Origin: Fagopyrum homotropicum
Taxonomy: Eukaryota > Streptophyta > Magnoliopsida > Caryophyllales > Polygonaceae
Reading direction: 5' to 3'
DNA: 64,000 nt
NCBI GenBank assembly: GCA_033239125.1
Contig: BSWB01000007.1
Coordinates: 107,576,082-107,640,081, forward strand
Every line of letters starts with the position of its first letter. Positions within the stretch are counted from its first letter, which is position 1. This document shows, one piece after another, positions 21,283 to 33,790 of the stretch. The position numbers and the translations under genes were made by a program. The notes beneath the pieces were generated by a model. It saw only the letters and a program-made list of their open reading frames with translations, was not told the origin of the DNA and did no database searches.

Positions 21283-23296
21283 TGTAACACCCCAAATCCG
21301 ATGGACTCGGGATACTACGGGCTAGGACCTCACAATGGGTCCCAACCCTTAGCCTGACAATAACTTCACCGGACCTTACAACACGGCACAAATAAAAGCC
21401 AAATGGAAAGAGTTTTTAATGCATGAAGAGAATCTGAAATACAATCGAAAAACATAACTCCAACCGAGTTCTCAAAACCAACAACATGACAATGTCTGAA
21501 ACAATTACAAAAGATAAACTGATATCATCCTATAATGTACGGAACTCCGGCTTCTCACTACCGCCGGACCACTTGACCGCCTCCCTAACCTGCAATGCAT
21601 CTACATGCGGTATAAAACCGTTAGGTAAACATTCTAAGCATTAGAATAAAGGTAAAGACACATAAACACATAACGAACACATACAACATGCAATTACTCA
21701 AGTCCATTTATTATCTTCATTTACGTTATTTCTTACTAATGATACTTATTTTGTGACATGAGGGATTCTCAAACCTCGCCTATGTCCCCGTTTACCAGCA
21801 AGGAATGGTAGTAATGTATCTGACCGTCTACTTGCCTAGGCTAGTCGTAGAGAACCTCCTACCTCTCGCAAGAGCTAGACAGTGATGTCATTGCCCGTTA
21901 TAATACACTTGGGTCAATTACATAATATATATAAGTCGTCATCTTCCTGTTTCGTTGTTTAACATAACTAACACACACCACCAAAACACAATATGCTAAT
22001 ACAAAGAAGTCAGTTAATTAAGTCCGTGGACTTACTAGACTCAAAGCAAAACCCGATCGAACTCTCTCAACCTCCCATGGAAAAACACACAACGCTTGTT
22101 CAACACAAGACACGCGGATCAAACAACACTCTAGTCAACTAGAATTCCTTAGATTTCTAGGCTCAATATTCTGATAAGAACAAGATCACTCTAGTCAACT
22201 AGATTAGACTTCTAGGCTGAACATCCTCATAAGATCATAAACTCAAGATAGATCTACACTCTAGCCAACTAGAAGTTCTCAGACTTCTAGTGCTCACAAT
22301 CCTTACAACTCATAAACACACAAGATATATGATCACTCTCATTCCACCGCCTCAAAGGCTCCAACATAACAACTTAGTCCAAAACCGATATCCTCAAAGA
22401 TCTTAAGAGATCATACCACAATATCACAACCAACATACCCTTAACTCTCACAAGATAACCCTAAGGGTCAAGCCACTACTGTACATTCCATATCACCTAT
22501 GTTACTAGTGCAGAAACCGCCCCTGCGGTGTCAAAACTTTGCCCCTACAGTGTGCAAGACCTAGAGTCCGCCCCTGCTGGTTGTAGAGGCCGCCCCGCGG
22601 TTTACAAGATCCGCCCGTGCGGATCACAAGATCCATCCCCACGGCTGCAGTCCGGAAACGTTGTCTCTTCGGTTCTTCGATTGTGCAGCAACCTTCCTAG
22701 TGTCTCCTTTGACGCTATGAATGCCTCCTAGCCTCCAACACAAGATTTTAGCCCTCCTTCCTGGTCTATGTATACCATCAACACAAGCAAAAAAACAAGA
22801 GAAGCCTCCTTTAGGTTGATCCATGGATTCCTACCATTCGATCAAGTTAACAAAAAGAAGACACACGAAGAAGGAAGGGATAGGAAGGAAGGAACTTACC
22901 CTGGAGCACGTCTCTGCAGTCCCCAAACTCCGTGTGACAGCCTCAAGAGAAGAGAGAGCAATGGTGGGGGATAAAAGTGAAAGAGAGGAATGAGAAGAAG
23001 GGAGAGAGAAGAAGTAACATGAGAAGAAATGAGGGAGAGGGAGTTAAGCTGTATAAAAGGAAGGGATGTCAAGGGACAAGCAGCCAATAAACACCCTCAT
23101 CATAAAGAAGTCGGAATAAAAGAGGTAGAAGATGAAAGATTGGACGGAAAAGGCACCTAACTCTCGCTCTAACGTCTCACCACCCCCGCGGGACGTTCAA
23201 GCCGCGGGTGCGGGCCTTCTAAGCCACAAGGGTGGTAGCCCTTACTCAAGGCTTCTAACGCCTCTCATAAATGGAACCTAAATTTTGGGCGTTACA
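21283..23296 (-). repeat. 5' LTR of the minus-strand Tekay-like element
   Basis: It is bounded by TGTAACACCCC at 21283 and GGGCGTTACA at 23296 (plus strand), 2014 bases, with TG/CA termini. Near 21300-21390 it matches the ends of the plus-strand LTRs in reverse orientation. It contains GC motif clusters at 22510-22640 and 23183-23225 and a three-copy repeat at 22127-22330. Confidence 0.85.
22127..22330 (-). repeat. Three-copy 60-70 bp repeat inside the LTR
   Basis: CACTCTAGTCAACTAG or a close variant occurs at 22127, 22187 and 22257. Each copy is followed by a TTCTAGGCT-like word and an AAGATCA-like spacer. The plus-strand LTRs have a single equivalent (ACTTCTAGCTTATAAGAGTG at 9818 and 13981). 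Confidence 0.8.
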
Positions 23297-23660
23297 ACCA
23301 AGTCATGTAATCCTCCGATATAGTCCACGGACTAGGAGCCGGAATCCGACCATCTAGTGATACCCTGCTTGTCACATCATATGTACTAGCCCACCTATCC
23401 TCCGAGGAACTAGATCGGACCTTGTACCCCGTTGTTGTTAGAAGCCGGACGAACCTCGAGATATGGAATGATTCTCTATAGTGGGACGATTTGCACAAAT
23501 CCACACTGTTTGATGACCCTATTTGGCATGTATGGCTCGATAATGTCTCCCATCTGGATTGTGCCTCTGTAAGTAGACACTACAAACTCACTCTCAAAAT
23601 AACACTCGTTCTTCATAGGGCATAAAATTTATCCTCAGCTCTCATAAGGCATATCTGCAT
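23297..23660 (-). pseudogene. Plant mobile domain (PMD) gene remnant, C-terminal part
   Basis: On the minus strand the sequence reads STYRGTIQMGDIIEPYMPNR, then VIKQCGFVQIVP. After a stop and a frame change come SEDRWASTYDVTSRVSL and PWTISEDYMTWL at the Tekay boundary. The pattern (aromatic-rich strand, P-x-R-V-x-x-Q-x-G-x-x-Q-x-I-P, then a W...YxxWL tail) is that of the C-terminal half of plant mobile domain proteins, which occur in MULE-type transposons and as host genes. The rest of the gene is missing. The second remnant, at 41130-42119, has the matching stretch YRGVVKFGSIYDL. Confidence 0.5.
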
Positions 23661-26040
23661 ACGAAGCGATCACAATGTCTCCAATGTTTGTGATAGTGTC
23701 TTCGGGACAACTAGTCTCGAAGCCATCCATGCTGATCCATGTCTATTGGAATACTCGGCCGCTAAACATCCCAGTGGGGGAGTGTGGATATATCCAAATT
23801 TTGTCTTCGGGACAACTAATTTTTAATAAAAAAAATTTGTTTAAAAAAACATTCGATTTTTTTCATATCCAAATTTGTTAAAATATATAAAAATTAAACA
23901 AAAATTCCCAAAAAAGTTTTTAAAAAAATCACAAGAAAAGTTTTTTTTAAATGTACAAAAATATTTCTACAAAATTTATTTAAAAAAATATTTACGATTT
24001 TATTTTTTAAATAAATATTAGAAAAAAAACTTATTTTAGATTTTTTAACATTTAAAAAATGAAATCCAAATCACATAATTAATTTTTAATGGCACGTAAG
24101 ATTCCGGTTGCCATGTCATTGCCGGAGTTAGATTTTTGCCGGAAAAGGGAAACCTGTTATTTTTGTTAAATTTGTTGATAGTTTGTATCGCTCCTAGTAA
24201 TTTTCAAAGTTGGAATTATTTTCGGTTCAATGTTGATAGTTCGTATTATTTTGGATTGTTTTTCCTTCAATTTAATATAATTAATTTTATACACTTAATT
24301 GGTTTTAGTTAATTATACTTATTCAGTTTAATATGAATAAATTTAAAGATTTTATTGAAATAATTAAATTTAATTAATTAAAAATAATATTACATTTATT
24401 AAGTTTAATATAATACATTTACAATAAATTTAATTAATTAATATAAATTAATGTCACAATTTTAATTAAATTTAATATAACTTAATTTGATAGATATAAT
24501 TTATTTTAATTTTTATTAAATTTAATTTAATATAATTTATTTTGATCTAATAAAAAAAAATTTATTTAATTTAATTAAATAAAATTTTATTCAATATAAT
24601 ACGTATTGCTAGAATAAAGATCCATAGTGAAACCATGGTTTTCGGAACCCGTGACCGTGGTTGTCACGTTCATCTTCTCGAACGAACGCTTGCAATGGGG
24701 TTCATTCGAGTTTTCTTCCAATTTTGATTCGGAATCCGATCTAACCCATTCTACTCAAATATAACCTAAACAAACTCATTTCAAACTAACCTATACAAAA
24801 TCTTCCACATTTACGATTTTGACTTAAAATACGAAAAACTCGTAATCGATTACCTCGCTCGGAGTGTGTTTCCGCTTTTGGAAGAGTTGTCTTTCGTCAC
24901 CACCTTGATCCATCGTTTGTTTTCGAGTATTTGACGTTTTGTAACGTTCGGATTTTGAATTAATCTACCGATAAATCGTCCTCGTTCTCTGGTTTTGTTT
25001 TTTCAGAATGAACACTCGTGACGATTACATATTGTGAATGCGTATTTGCAGGGTTTCGAAACATCACAATTTCGGAACCTGTAACTGCCACGATTACGGA
25101 TTACGAACCCGTAATATTTCTTTCACGTATTCACAATGCGTAACTATTGTGGTTACACATTGCGAATGCGGTTGATGTTTGGAAATTCATCGTCACGCCT
25201 TTATAACTTCTATTATACACACAACTAAAACAAAAGGAGTAATAGCTCCGTAGAGTGGATACGCTAGACTGCTAGGGGTTACTATACACACCCACATATT
25301 TTTTGAAACAATTTAGTTTACTAGGCTTTTTCTAGTTTTATGTTTAGGAAATATACCCCTGAGAGAAGAATGTATAGAGTATGAGAATAAATACAAAAGG
25401 TTAAGGTATATTTACTTAATTGAAATATTAAAAAGTCTAGTTACTACTATAATTTTTCAAAAAGGCCTAGTTACCAAAATTGCCACATATTTTTTTATTA
25501 TTAGCTTCTCAAATTTTATAATTGACCTTTATATATGGGTTAATAATTAAAGAAAGTATATAGATAAGTATAGAAAATTCATATTTCACTCGTGCATTAT
25601 AGCTATTCTAGGACAATATGTAATACCGTGTATATAGCTATAAATCATCAATATCTAATCTTGTAAGTATGTAGATTTCCTTTTCTAACATTATTACAAA
25701 TATAACTTTGAAAACACGATTTATAAATATTTTTTTCTTTTAATTATAATACTTTTTTACTTAATCTTGATTCACTAAATGAGATTGTTTCAACTGAGGA
25801 GTATTTTTATGGTAAGACCTTACGCAGTAATATGAGTCGTTGATTCACTTGATTCAATGGCTTACAATCATTCCCGTCATTTAATGAATAAGGAGAGGTG
25901 TAGTGTGGTGCGATGACAATTTTATATATTTTAGAAGGTATGGTGACAATTCTTTCCTTTTGAAAAATCTATTTCAAAAAGAGGGGTATACGGTGACATT
26001 TTTTTAATTTTCATGAAAAAAATTGTAATAGTTTTAATCT
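23661..26040. other. AT-rich intergenic stretch
   Basis: I see nothing coding. Much of 23850-24600 is very AT-rich with TTTAATTAA-type words. 24600-25200 is more balanced and contains short repeats of ATTACGGATTACGAACCCGT type. No transposon termini could be identified. Confidence 0.5.
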
Positions 26041-26047
26041 CAATTCA

Positions 26048-26475
26048 AAGTTTTTGTTCAATTCGTTCAAAATTATACACTGTAAGTTCTAATATAATCT
26101 ATAGGTAGTTCACTATTTTGTTAATTTAGTAGTTATGTTTTTATGTACTTTTTTGCTTGAACTAATAAAACTCAATGTATAAACTAACAATACACAATAA
26201 TCAAATTAATGATACCCATATTTTGAACTATTATTATTATTATAAAGCATAATTATAGTTCAATTCTTTCAAAAGTATACCCTATTACTTGTGATATTTT
26301 CTATAATTAGTTCACATACTATTTTGTTAATTTTGTAGTTATGTTTTTTAAGCATTTTGTTACGTGCACATGCTTGAACTAATAAAACACAATATTTGAA
26401 CTAACAATGCACATTATTAAAATTAGTGATACCCAAATTTTAAATTTAATATTAAAAACAGTTTGAACTAAGTGT
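26048..26475 (+). repeat. Direct duplication of an AT-rich unit of about 205-215 bp
   Basis: GTTCAATTCGTTCAAAATTA at 26054 recurs, diverged, at about 26258. ACTATTTTGTTAATTTAGTA at 26110 recurs at about 26308, and GAACTAATAAAACTCAATGT at 26159 recurs at about 26383. The repeated words GAACTAA and TTTGAACGAA continue to about 26960 in a looser form. Confidence 0.75.
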
Positions 26476-27535
26476 TAAAAAATAAAAACTATTAGAACAA
26501 ACAATTTGAACTAAATGAACAAAACTATGAACCATTAGAAAAAACAATTTGAACTAAGAGAAGAAATGAGGGGTAAATTCACATAAAAAAGTTCAAAATT
26601 TATACTATTAACTTAAAAAATTTTGAACGAAATATAAAAATTTCGAACGAAAAAAGTGTTAAAAATAAGAACTACTAGAACAAGCAATTTAAACTAATTA
26701 AACAAAAATATGAACCACTGAAACAAACAATATGAACCAAGTAAATAAAAGGAAAAAAAACTAGAGTAAAAATTTTCAAATTTTATACACTATTATTTAA
26801 AAAATATTTGAACGAAATTGTATAAAATTTTGAATGAAAATGTATAACATTTTGAACGAAAAAAGTGTTAAAAAGTGTGAACAAACAGTTCGAACTAATT
26901 GCTAAAAAAAATTTGAACCATTAGAATAAACAGTTTAAATAAATTGAACTAAACTCGTGAACTGAGATAATATTTGTTAAAGTTTCTCATGAAAATTATA
27001 AAAAATGTGATCGCGTACCCTTCTTTTAAAAAAAAAACAGATTTTCTAAAAGGAAAAAATGTCGCATGAACTTCCAATAATCACAAAGGGGCGTGTTATA
27101 TACATGACGCTCTAATTCATAAGGGCCAGGAAAATTCGCAAGACGCTAGTGCCTATCTTGAGCGTTAATGGATGGCACTCAAGCTTTTTTTTTTTTGAAG
27201 GCCTTGAAGAAAAGAAACAAATTTTTCCGTATAATTTTTTTTCAATCTAGATTGCGATTTATTTTTGCGTTAGTAAATTAAAGCCGGTGTATTTAGCTTT
27301 TTCGTTTTCAAAATGTCACCGCATTCCTCAAAATTCATTAAATGACGTGAACAAGTCTGGACAGTTAGGTCAAACAGATCAACAAGACATATTTATTAAA
27401 GTTTTAAATTTACAAGAGAAGATTGGTGTAGTAAGGCCTTTTTTGTATCATAGATACAAACTAAGCCCTCTATTTTTCTCATAAATTTTTAAATCTAAAT
27501 AATTAAAGGGGCATAAGGGGAAAACGTAAAAAAAA
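26476..27535. other. AT-rich sequence with GAACTAA/TTGAACGAA words
   Basis: The words GAACTA, AACAAA and TTTGAACGAA are repeated at irregular intervals to about 26960. 26960-27535 shows no structure I can name. Confidence 0.5.
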
Positions 27536-28165
27536 AAACCTATAAAATCACCTCAATCACCCAGTTAGGGTTTTTGCAATCTTTCGTCTTCGTCGTCTCG
27601 CCCACTACCGTCTGCTTCTCGATTGGGAAGAACCGCTCGGAACCGCCTGAAACCGTCTTGGCAGAGAAGACAACTTAGATCTAAGTAAGGTGCGTGAAAT
27701 GCTTGCAAAATTTTATTTTTTCCGTGCACTTTGTTCGTTCATTTGATTACAATGTCTAACGGTTTTGAATGGATTTGTTACACCTTCGATTTGGTTTTTC
27801 GATTTGTTGCACCTTCGACTTGGTTTTTGCCTTTTTGGAAACCATAGCCGCCGCCTTCGATCCTCCCAAGCAAGCTACCCACCGGATTGAAGCAACAGTA
27901 GACCGTCATCCTCTCACGCATCCTCCCAAGCAACAATAGATCTGCGAGGATCGGCTAACGAAGAGTTGAAGGCTGTTGCAAGGACCAACTAACGAAGAGT
28001 TGATGAAGGTTGCTGCGAGGACCGACCGCCGGATTGAAGCAACAATAGACCCTCCAGTCCTCCACTCCTTGACGGAAATCTCGTTGTGCCACCGCTTCAT
28101 GGTTGTTCCGATGTCCCCCAATCCCCATTGATGAAGGCAGTTGCAACATTGCGAGGGTTCAAATT
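27536..28165. other. Possible promoter and 5' exon remnant followed by short duplications
   Basis: CCTATAAAATCACC (27539) is followed by AGTTAGGGTTTTTGC and a CT-rich stretch, as in plant 5' untranslated exons, and by a donor-like GTAAGGTGCG at 27685. From 27840 to 28165 the sequence is GC-rich and made of overlapping direct repeats: CCGGATTGAAGCAACA at 27880 and 28030, CTAACGAAGAGTTGA at 27956 and 27989, and CCTCCCAAGCAA at 27863 and 27922. No long frame spans it. Confidence 0.3.
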
Positions 28166-28454
28166 AGGTTTTTTTTTTCTGAATTTTGGGTAATTTGTTA
28201 TAAACAACCCAAATTTTATGTTACACTACTTAACCAAATTTTTAGAATTTGCAAATTCGCCCCTAACTAGATAATTACTGAAAATGGCACATATTTTCTA
28301 ATTGCAAGAAAGACCCAGAGTTTTAAAAGTTCACCAATTGCCCCAATTTGTTTAATTACAAAAAGGCCCAACTTTATAAATATGGAATATGACCTACATT
28401 TTTTTTATAGTTATAATTGAGCTTGTGTAACTTGATGAGATTGGACTTGTGTAA

Positions 28455-31400
28455 TCTTATCTATATCTTATATATATTAAAGCAGAAGCCTCTATTGCCA
28501 CATGTCGCCCCCACGATTAACCTCAGCCCAACGAAATTTTAATGCCACGTGTCGCCCACAGAATTAACGTCAGACAAAAAAAATTATAAGAAAAGTTTTT
28601 ACAAATTTTGTTTTTAAAATAAATGATAATTTCTCTCAAAGTTGTTAACAAATTTCTTTTTATTTATATTAAAAAAATTTTTATTTATGATATTATATCT
28701 CAAAGTTGTTAGCAAATCTACATTTAAATTTTGTTTTTACTTAAATAAAAAAAGTTTATAAGAAAAGTTGTTAGGAAAATTTGTTTTCATTTATATTCTA
28801 AAAAAATAGAAATTGTGATATTATCCGTCAAATTCAATTTTATAAGAAAAATTTTAACAAATTTTGTTTTTAAAAGAAATATTAATATCTCAAAGTTGTT
28901 AGAAAATTGTTAAAAAAGTTTGCTAACACAATTAGTTATAATCTAATGATTAACATTAGTTATAATTAAAAAAACACACGTACTTAAAATCCATCATATA
29001 TTTATAATTGAAAAAAAAAGAAAAAAAAATATTAATTAACATTAATAATAGATTTAATTAACTTATTTTACATCGAAAATTATACTAATAAATTTAAATT
29101 CGTCATTCAAAATTTGAAAAGAATAATTTTGATTGACGAGATTTATATCTTTATTAAAATTAAAATAAAAATAAATTTAAATAAATTTAAATAAATTTAA
29201 ATAAATTTAAATAAATTTAAATTAGTCATTAAAAATTAAAAAAAAAAAAGAATTGATCTACATAGATCCAGTCAAGTACGTTGGCAACCAATAAAACGGT
29301 GAAGTTAGTGATTATTTAAATTAGTTATAAAAAAAGGTTAAAAGAGATAGTCATTTAAACTGATAAGAAGATTGTTTCGCTAAGAAATTAGATTTGACTA
29401 TATTTTTTTGTTAACGGTATTTGATTCAGTTTAGATTTGAATTCATTAAGATGCAAAGAAACATTTTGTTAAAACTAACTATTAATCCTAATATCAACAA
29501 TTAATTATTCCCAACCGAATACACACTAAATCATTCAATTAAATTTTCTCATAATCAATCGAAATTTAAATCATTATAATTCAATCAATGATCTCTTAAG
29601 TAATTGTTGTTATAATTATTTTTAATTTGGTAATTTAAAATTCAAAAAAGATAATTCTCACACAATACTAAACCACGACCCCATTATAAATACAAATCAT
29701 TCTTCACCCTTCACCCTTCACCCGTCATATGTTCTCTCTCATCAACTCATCCGTTGTTCTATGGTTTCTTCATTCCATCTTTACATTACTCCAAACTCCG
29801 GAGGAAATTCTTCCTCGCACTGTATTCATTTGCTATTTGTATGTCCGTATTTCAACTTTTTGTTTTTTCGTTGTATTGATTCCAATAACCAGCAAGAATT
29901 TGATTTTTCAATTTAAAGCATATGCTTTTCGGCTTCGGTTTTTTGCATAGTTCTCTTTTATTTGGTTTGATGTAAACTTCGGTTGCTTTCGTTGTATTGC
30001 TTTATGTTGCATTTCTCTCGGTTTGAAACCTTCTGTTGTATTGCTTTCGTTTGATTTTTTATGAAAATAGTGATTTTTTGTTGCTTTTAATCTATTTGGT
30101 TCGTTTTATTTATTTTTTAAAAGAAAATTATTGTTTTCCGGTTTGAAACCCTCCGGTTTGAAACCCTCTGTGCAACAATGTTTCCACAAAAATTATGTTT
30201 CATCGATGAATCATCCACAACCACAGAGAAGCTTTCTATTTGATTTGAAAATATTGTGGTGATTAAAAATATTGTTTTTTAAATCACTGTTTGATTTCAA
30301 TTTGCTTTGGAAATTACAATTTTTCTAAAAATATATATATTTTTTTTAAAAGATAGAAGGTTTCAAAATATTTTTCTAAAAATCAGATTTTCTGATTTAA
30401 GAAAAAATTATAAATTATTAAAAAATTTTCGGTTTCAATATGTTTTACATTCATTTCTCATTAAAAAATTTATAAAAAAACGTTTCGAGCTGTTTAAAAA
30501 TTATATTTTCTGTTTTCTCTTTCTTTTTTATCATACAAAAGGTTTTCAAAATTTTGTGTATTATTATATCTTACGTTTAATTGAAAATGTAATAACTACC
30601 CGTGCACTGCTTAATTTTTATTAAATAAAAAACTTTTCGAACTGTTTAATTTTTTATTAAATAAAAAATATTTTCAAAATATTGTTTGAATTAAAAATTT
30701 TATTATTTTTTTGAGCAGATTAAAAATCAGATTTTTTAGTATAAGTACGTATATTATTAATATTTTCATCGTACAACAGGTTTTCAAAACATTGATTTTT
30801 TTTCTCGAGAAATATCTTATTTTTTGTTTTTATTTATTATTTTTCTAAAAATATCATCATATAGTAGGTTTTCAAAATATTGTGTTGATTATAAATATTG
30901 TTTTTTATATGACTGTTTAACATCTATTTGATTTGAAAATTACAATTTTGCTTAAAATATAGATTTTTTATTTTCATTTATTGTTTTTTTTATAAATTTT
31001 TTGCAGCAAACGTGGACTAAAAACCATATTTAATTATTTTAAAAAAATATTAATTATTAAAATTTTAGATTAGTATAAGTTTGTTTCCAAAACCATACTA
31101 ATCTTTATTTAAGTTTTATAAATTCGTTCAACTTTTTCAGAAGGTTATCGTCCAATCTTTCTTCTTCTCATCCCTCTTGATTATTTATTTATTTTAGTTT
31201 CATCTATTCCATTCGATTCTTTGTTGATGTTTAAATTTATTTTATTTTTTCTAATGTCAGGAAGATAAAGGAAGAAAGATTATCGAAGAGATTTTATGGA
31301 TGGATGCTAACAAAAATAGAAAGAAGCAAGCTCATGAGTGATGTTGATCGTCAATCTATGATGAGCTATCCCCGCTCGATAACCTTCTCTATCGTAAATT

Positions 31401-31691
31401 TTTTTGATCTAACAAAATCCATTTAGATATAGAATTTGTTGAATTTTTAATTGTAAATAATTTGAAATAAGTTTTATTCTCTAATATAAAATCTAGATTT
31501 AGGTGTAATTGTCAAAACAATATCTATTATATAAGTAAAAATATCTCTGTCGATATTTATTATCCAACAAAATTTAACTCTTAGTATAATAATAAATGTA
31601 ATTTTATTCTCCGCAAATTATTTGTAATAAAGTATAAATATTTACAATATATTAAAACGCAATCCCGCACAAGGTGCGGGTAATATACTAG
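28455..31691 (+). mobile_element. Helitron-like element 1 (non-autonomous)
   Basis: The 5' end is TCTTATCTATATCTTATATA, followed by TTAAAGCAGAAGCC, preceded by A. The 3' end has a 7-bp stem hairpin CCCGCAC-AAG-GTGCGGG (31664-31680), then TAATATACTAG followed by T. TC start, hairpin, CTAG end and A/T host positions are the Helitron signature. The 3.2-kb body is AT-rich and has no Rep or helicase motif. It contains a promoter-like CATTATAAATAC (29686) and three CACCCTT-type repeats at 29705-29727. Confidence 0.75.
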
Positions 31692-32299
31692 TACATATAT
31701 TAAAGCAAAAGCGTTTACTTTAACATGGTTCATTCAAACAAAAAATATGCCACATGTCATTTTGTTAGAATTTAATTTTTTTTAAATAATATATATAGTT
31801 ACCATATTTTAATTATCCTATTATAGAACTTATACTTATCTACTTACCAAACATATATGTATATATACTATTAGTGTTAAAATATATATTTATATAATAA
31901 TAGTAAAGTAGAAGCCTTTAATGCCATATGTTTTTTTTCCGTTATTTTTGTCAATGCAATTTAAAACGCACTCTCATTTTAAAAAAATTAATTAAAAAAT
32001 TATATAAACTAACGATCTAATTATATATATATATATACTAATATTAAAAAAAAACTTATTTACATAAACCATGGTTCCATATATTTTTATATTACGGGTC
32101 GTTTTTACGTTCAGTTTCATTTAAGACCTTTTTTTATCAAGAACATGTAAACTATCATTTATTTAAAAATATCCCTTTCTGTTTTTATTATCTTTTACTT
32201 TCCCTTATAATATTATCTTCCAACTCACTTTAATTAATAATTAGATTTGTTTTACAATTTATTAAAACTAACCTGCACACGGTGCGGGTATTAGACTAG
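31692..32299 (+). mobile_element. Helitron-like element 2 (possibly composite)
   Basis: It begins immediately after the CTAG of the first element with a TATTAAAGCAAAAGCG start. It ends with hairpin CCTGCAC-ACG-GTGCGGG (32272-32288) and TATTAGACTAG followed by T. A second 5'-like start (AGTAAAGTAGAAGCC near 31900) lies inside, so it may be two overlapping ends. Confidence 0.65.
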
Positions 32300-32675
32300 T
32301 TTCTATTAAAGTAGGAGCCTCTATTGCCACGTGTCAACGCCATGTTTCTCGAAGTCTAAAAAATTATTTTAAAAAGTGATTTCTAAATGTTAATATAAAT
32401 TGGAAATTGATTTCTAAATTTTTTTTAAAATATTTAAATAAATAGTTTTATAAAAATAATTTTTAAACTTTTACGGATTTTTTTTTACCAACAAGCATAT
32501 CTTAACAAATCAATTTAAAATATAATTAGATAAATACTTAAAAGAGAATTAAAAATCATAATAGATTTTATAGTTTCATTATCCGGATTTTTATTTTATA
32601 AAAATATACATATAAATTTCTAATATTAAATATTTATTAAAACTCAACCCGCATAAAGTGCGGGTAATACACTAG
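32300..32675 (+). mobile_element. Helitron-like element 3
   Basis: The start TCTATTAAAGTAGGAGCC lies directly after the previous CTAG. The 3' hairpin is CCCGCAT-AAA-GTGCGGG (32648-32664), followed by TAATACACTAG and T. Length is about 375 bp. The flanking sequences left of 28455 and right of 32675 both carry CTTGTGTAA repeats, so the three ends were probably inserted at one place in that low-complexity tract. Confidence 0.7.
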
Positions 32676-33000
32676 TCAAACCTTGTGTAAATGACGGAAT
32701 TTTTGGCTTGTGCATCTCATTGGAGCTTGTGTAACTCTACTTTGTGTCAACAAACGGAACCTTGTGTAAATAACGGACTATTGTAAATGACGGAATTTGT
32801 GTAATTACATTGTGTAATTAAATTTGTGCATTAACATTGTGTAGTCGAATTTGTGTATTAACATTGTGTAACTGAAATTATGTATTAATATTTGTATTAA
32901 TACTGTGTATTAATATTGTGTATTAATACTGGTAAAAGGGTAAGGGAGAGTCTGTTACCCAGAGTTCGAAACTCACTGACTACAAAATGTATATTTTGGA
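32676..33000 (+). repeat. Degenerate TTGTGTAA/GTGTATTAA repeat tract
   Basis: CTTGTGTAA, ATTGTGTAA and GTGTATTAA recur about every 15-30 bases to 32930. The same words stand just left of the Helitrons (28430-28454). Confidence 0.6.
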
Positions 33001-33790
33001 TTGGATATGGACTTTTATAACTCGAGTGGGCTTAGTAAGTCTGATTGAACTTGGACTTCATTAAATCAATTGGATATGAACTTAGATAAATTAAAATTAC
33101 CTATTAACAGTCAATGTACAAACTATTACACAACTTTTATCCTCATTATTGTACAAAAATTAACTAATATGAACCTATGTTTATCTTCTCATATCACACT
33201 GAGTCCTTAATGATGAGGGGTAAAGTTCAAAGTTATGAAATTATGACAATAAAATTACATAATGTTGTTTAATTTCTCTGCGTATATTATTAATTTATGA
33301 CAATATAATGATGAATTAATTTATTTGTATTTTTTTTCGCAAGCTTAAGATGCGAAATTATTATATGAATGATATAAATCCAATTTCATTAAGTTAAGTC
33401 ATCTTTTTACTCAATATATATTATTCAAAATTGTATTTCTTAAAAGATTAGTAAAATAAATTTTGATTTTTTTTTCTTCTGTAAATAATCTATAAAATCA
33501 TTAGACTACGTTAAAAGTGTTTTTAATTAAAATATAAAATAACTTATCAATAAACAAAGTAATTGGGGCGGATTTCAATGTTCAAACATGTATATACATT
33601 AATCTGAATATTCCCAACATAATGTGTTGTGTTGTGGGAAATAAAAATTGAATGCTTTTATATAATATTTCGGGAGCTGTATTCTGATTTACTGATTCGT
33701 CATGAATCATGATACCACTCTTCTGTTGATTTGATTTGTTGTAGAAATTTATATAATATTTCTAAATAAAAAATATTTTCAATTTTTTGA
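33001..33790 (+). promoter_or_regulatory. Upstream region of the MYOB7-like gene
   Basis: AT-rich sequence with a duplicated TTTATATAATATTTC word at about 33657 and 33748. Either copy could serve as the TATA box for the transcription unit that follows. No other site can be named with confidence. Confidence 0.35.

Larger units (their letters stand above)
14883..23296 (-). mobile_element. Tekay-like chromodomain Ty3/gypsy element, minus strand
   Basis: The complete order on the minus strand is LTR (21283-23296), primer site, gag, protease, RT, RNase H, integrase with GPY/F and chromodomain, polypurine tract (GAGGGGGATC, 15903-15912) and a truncated 3' LTR (14883-15902). Every domain has stops or frame changes, so it is inactive. 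The right end interrupts a plant-mobile-domain gene remnant. The left end is lost in the junction with the plus-strand element, so no target duplication can be read. Confidence 0.85.

Noticed and set aside
29163..29222. AAATAAATTT 10-bp repeat as a functional element
   Set aside because: About six units of a simple AT repeat, most easily explained by replication slippage.
29729..29950. 73-codon frame in Helitron-like element 1
   Set aside because: It is hydrophobic by T-richness. There is no Rep or helicase motif and no homology I can name.
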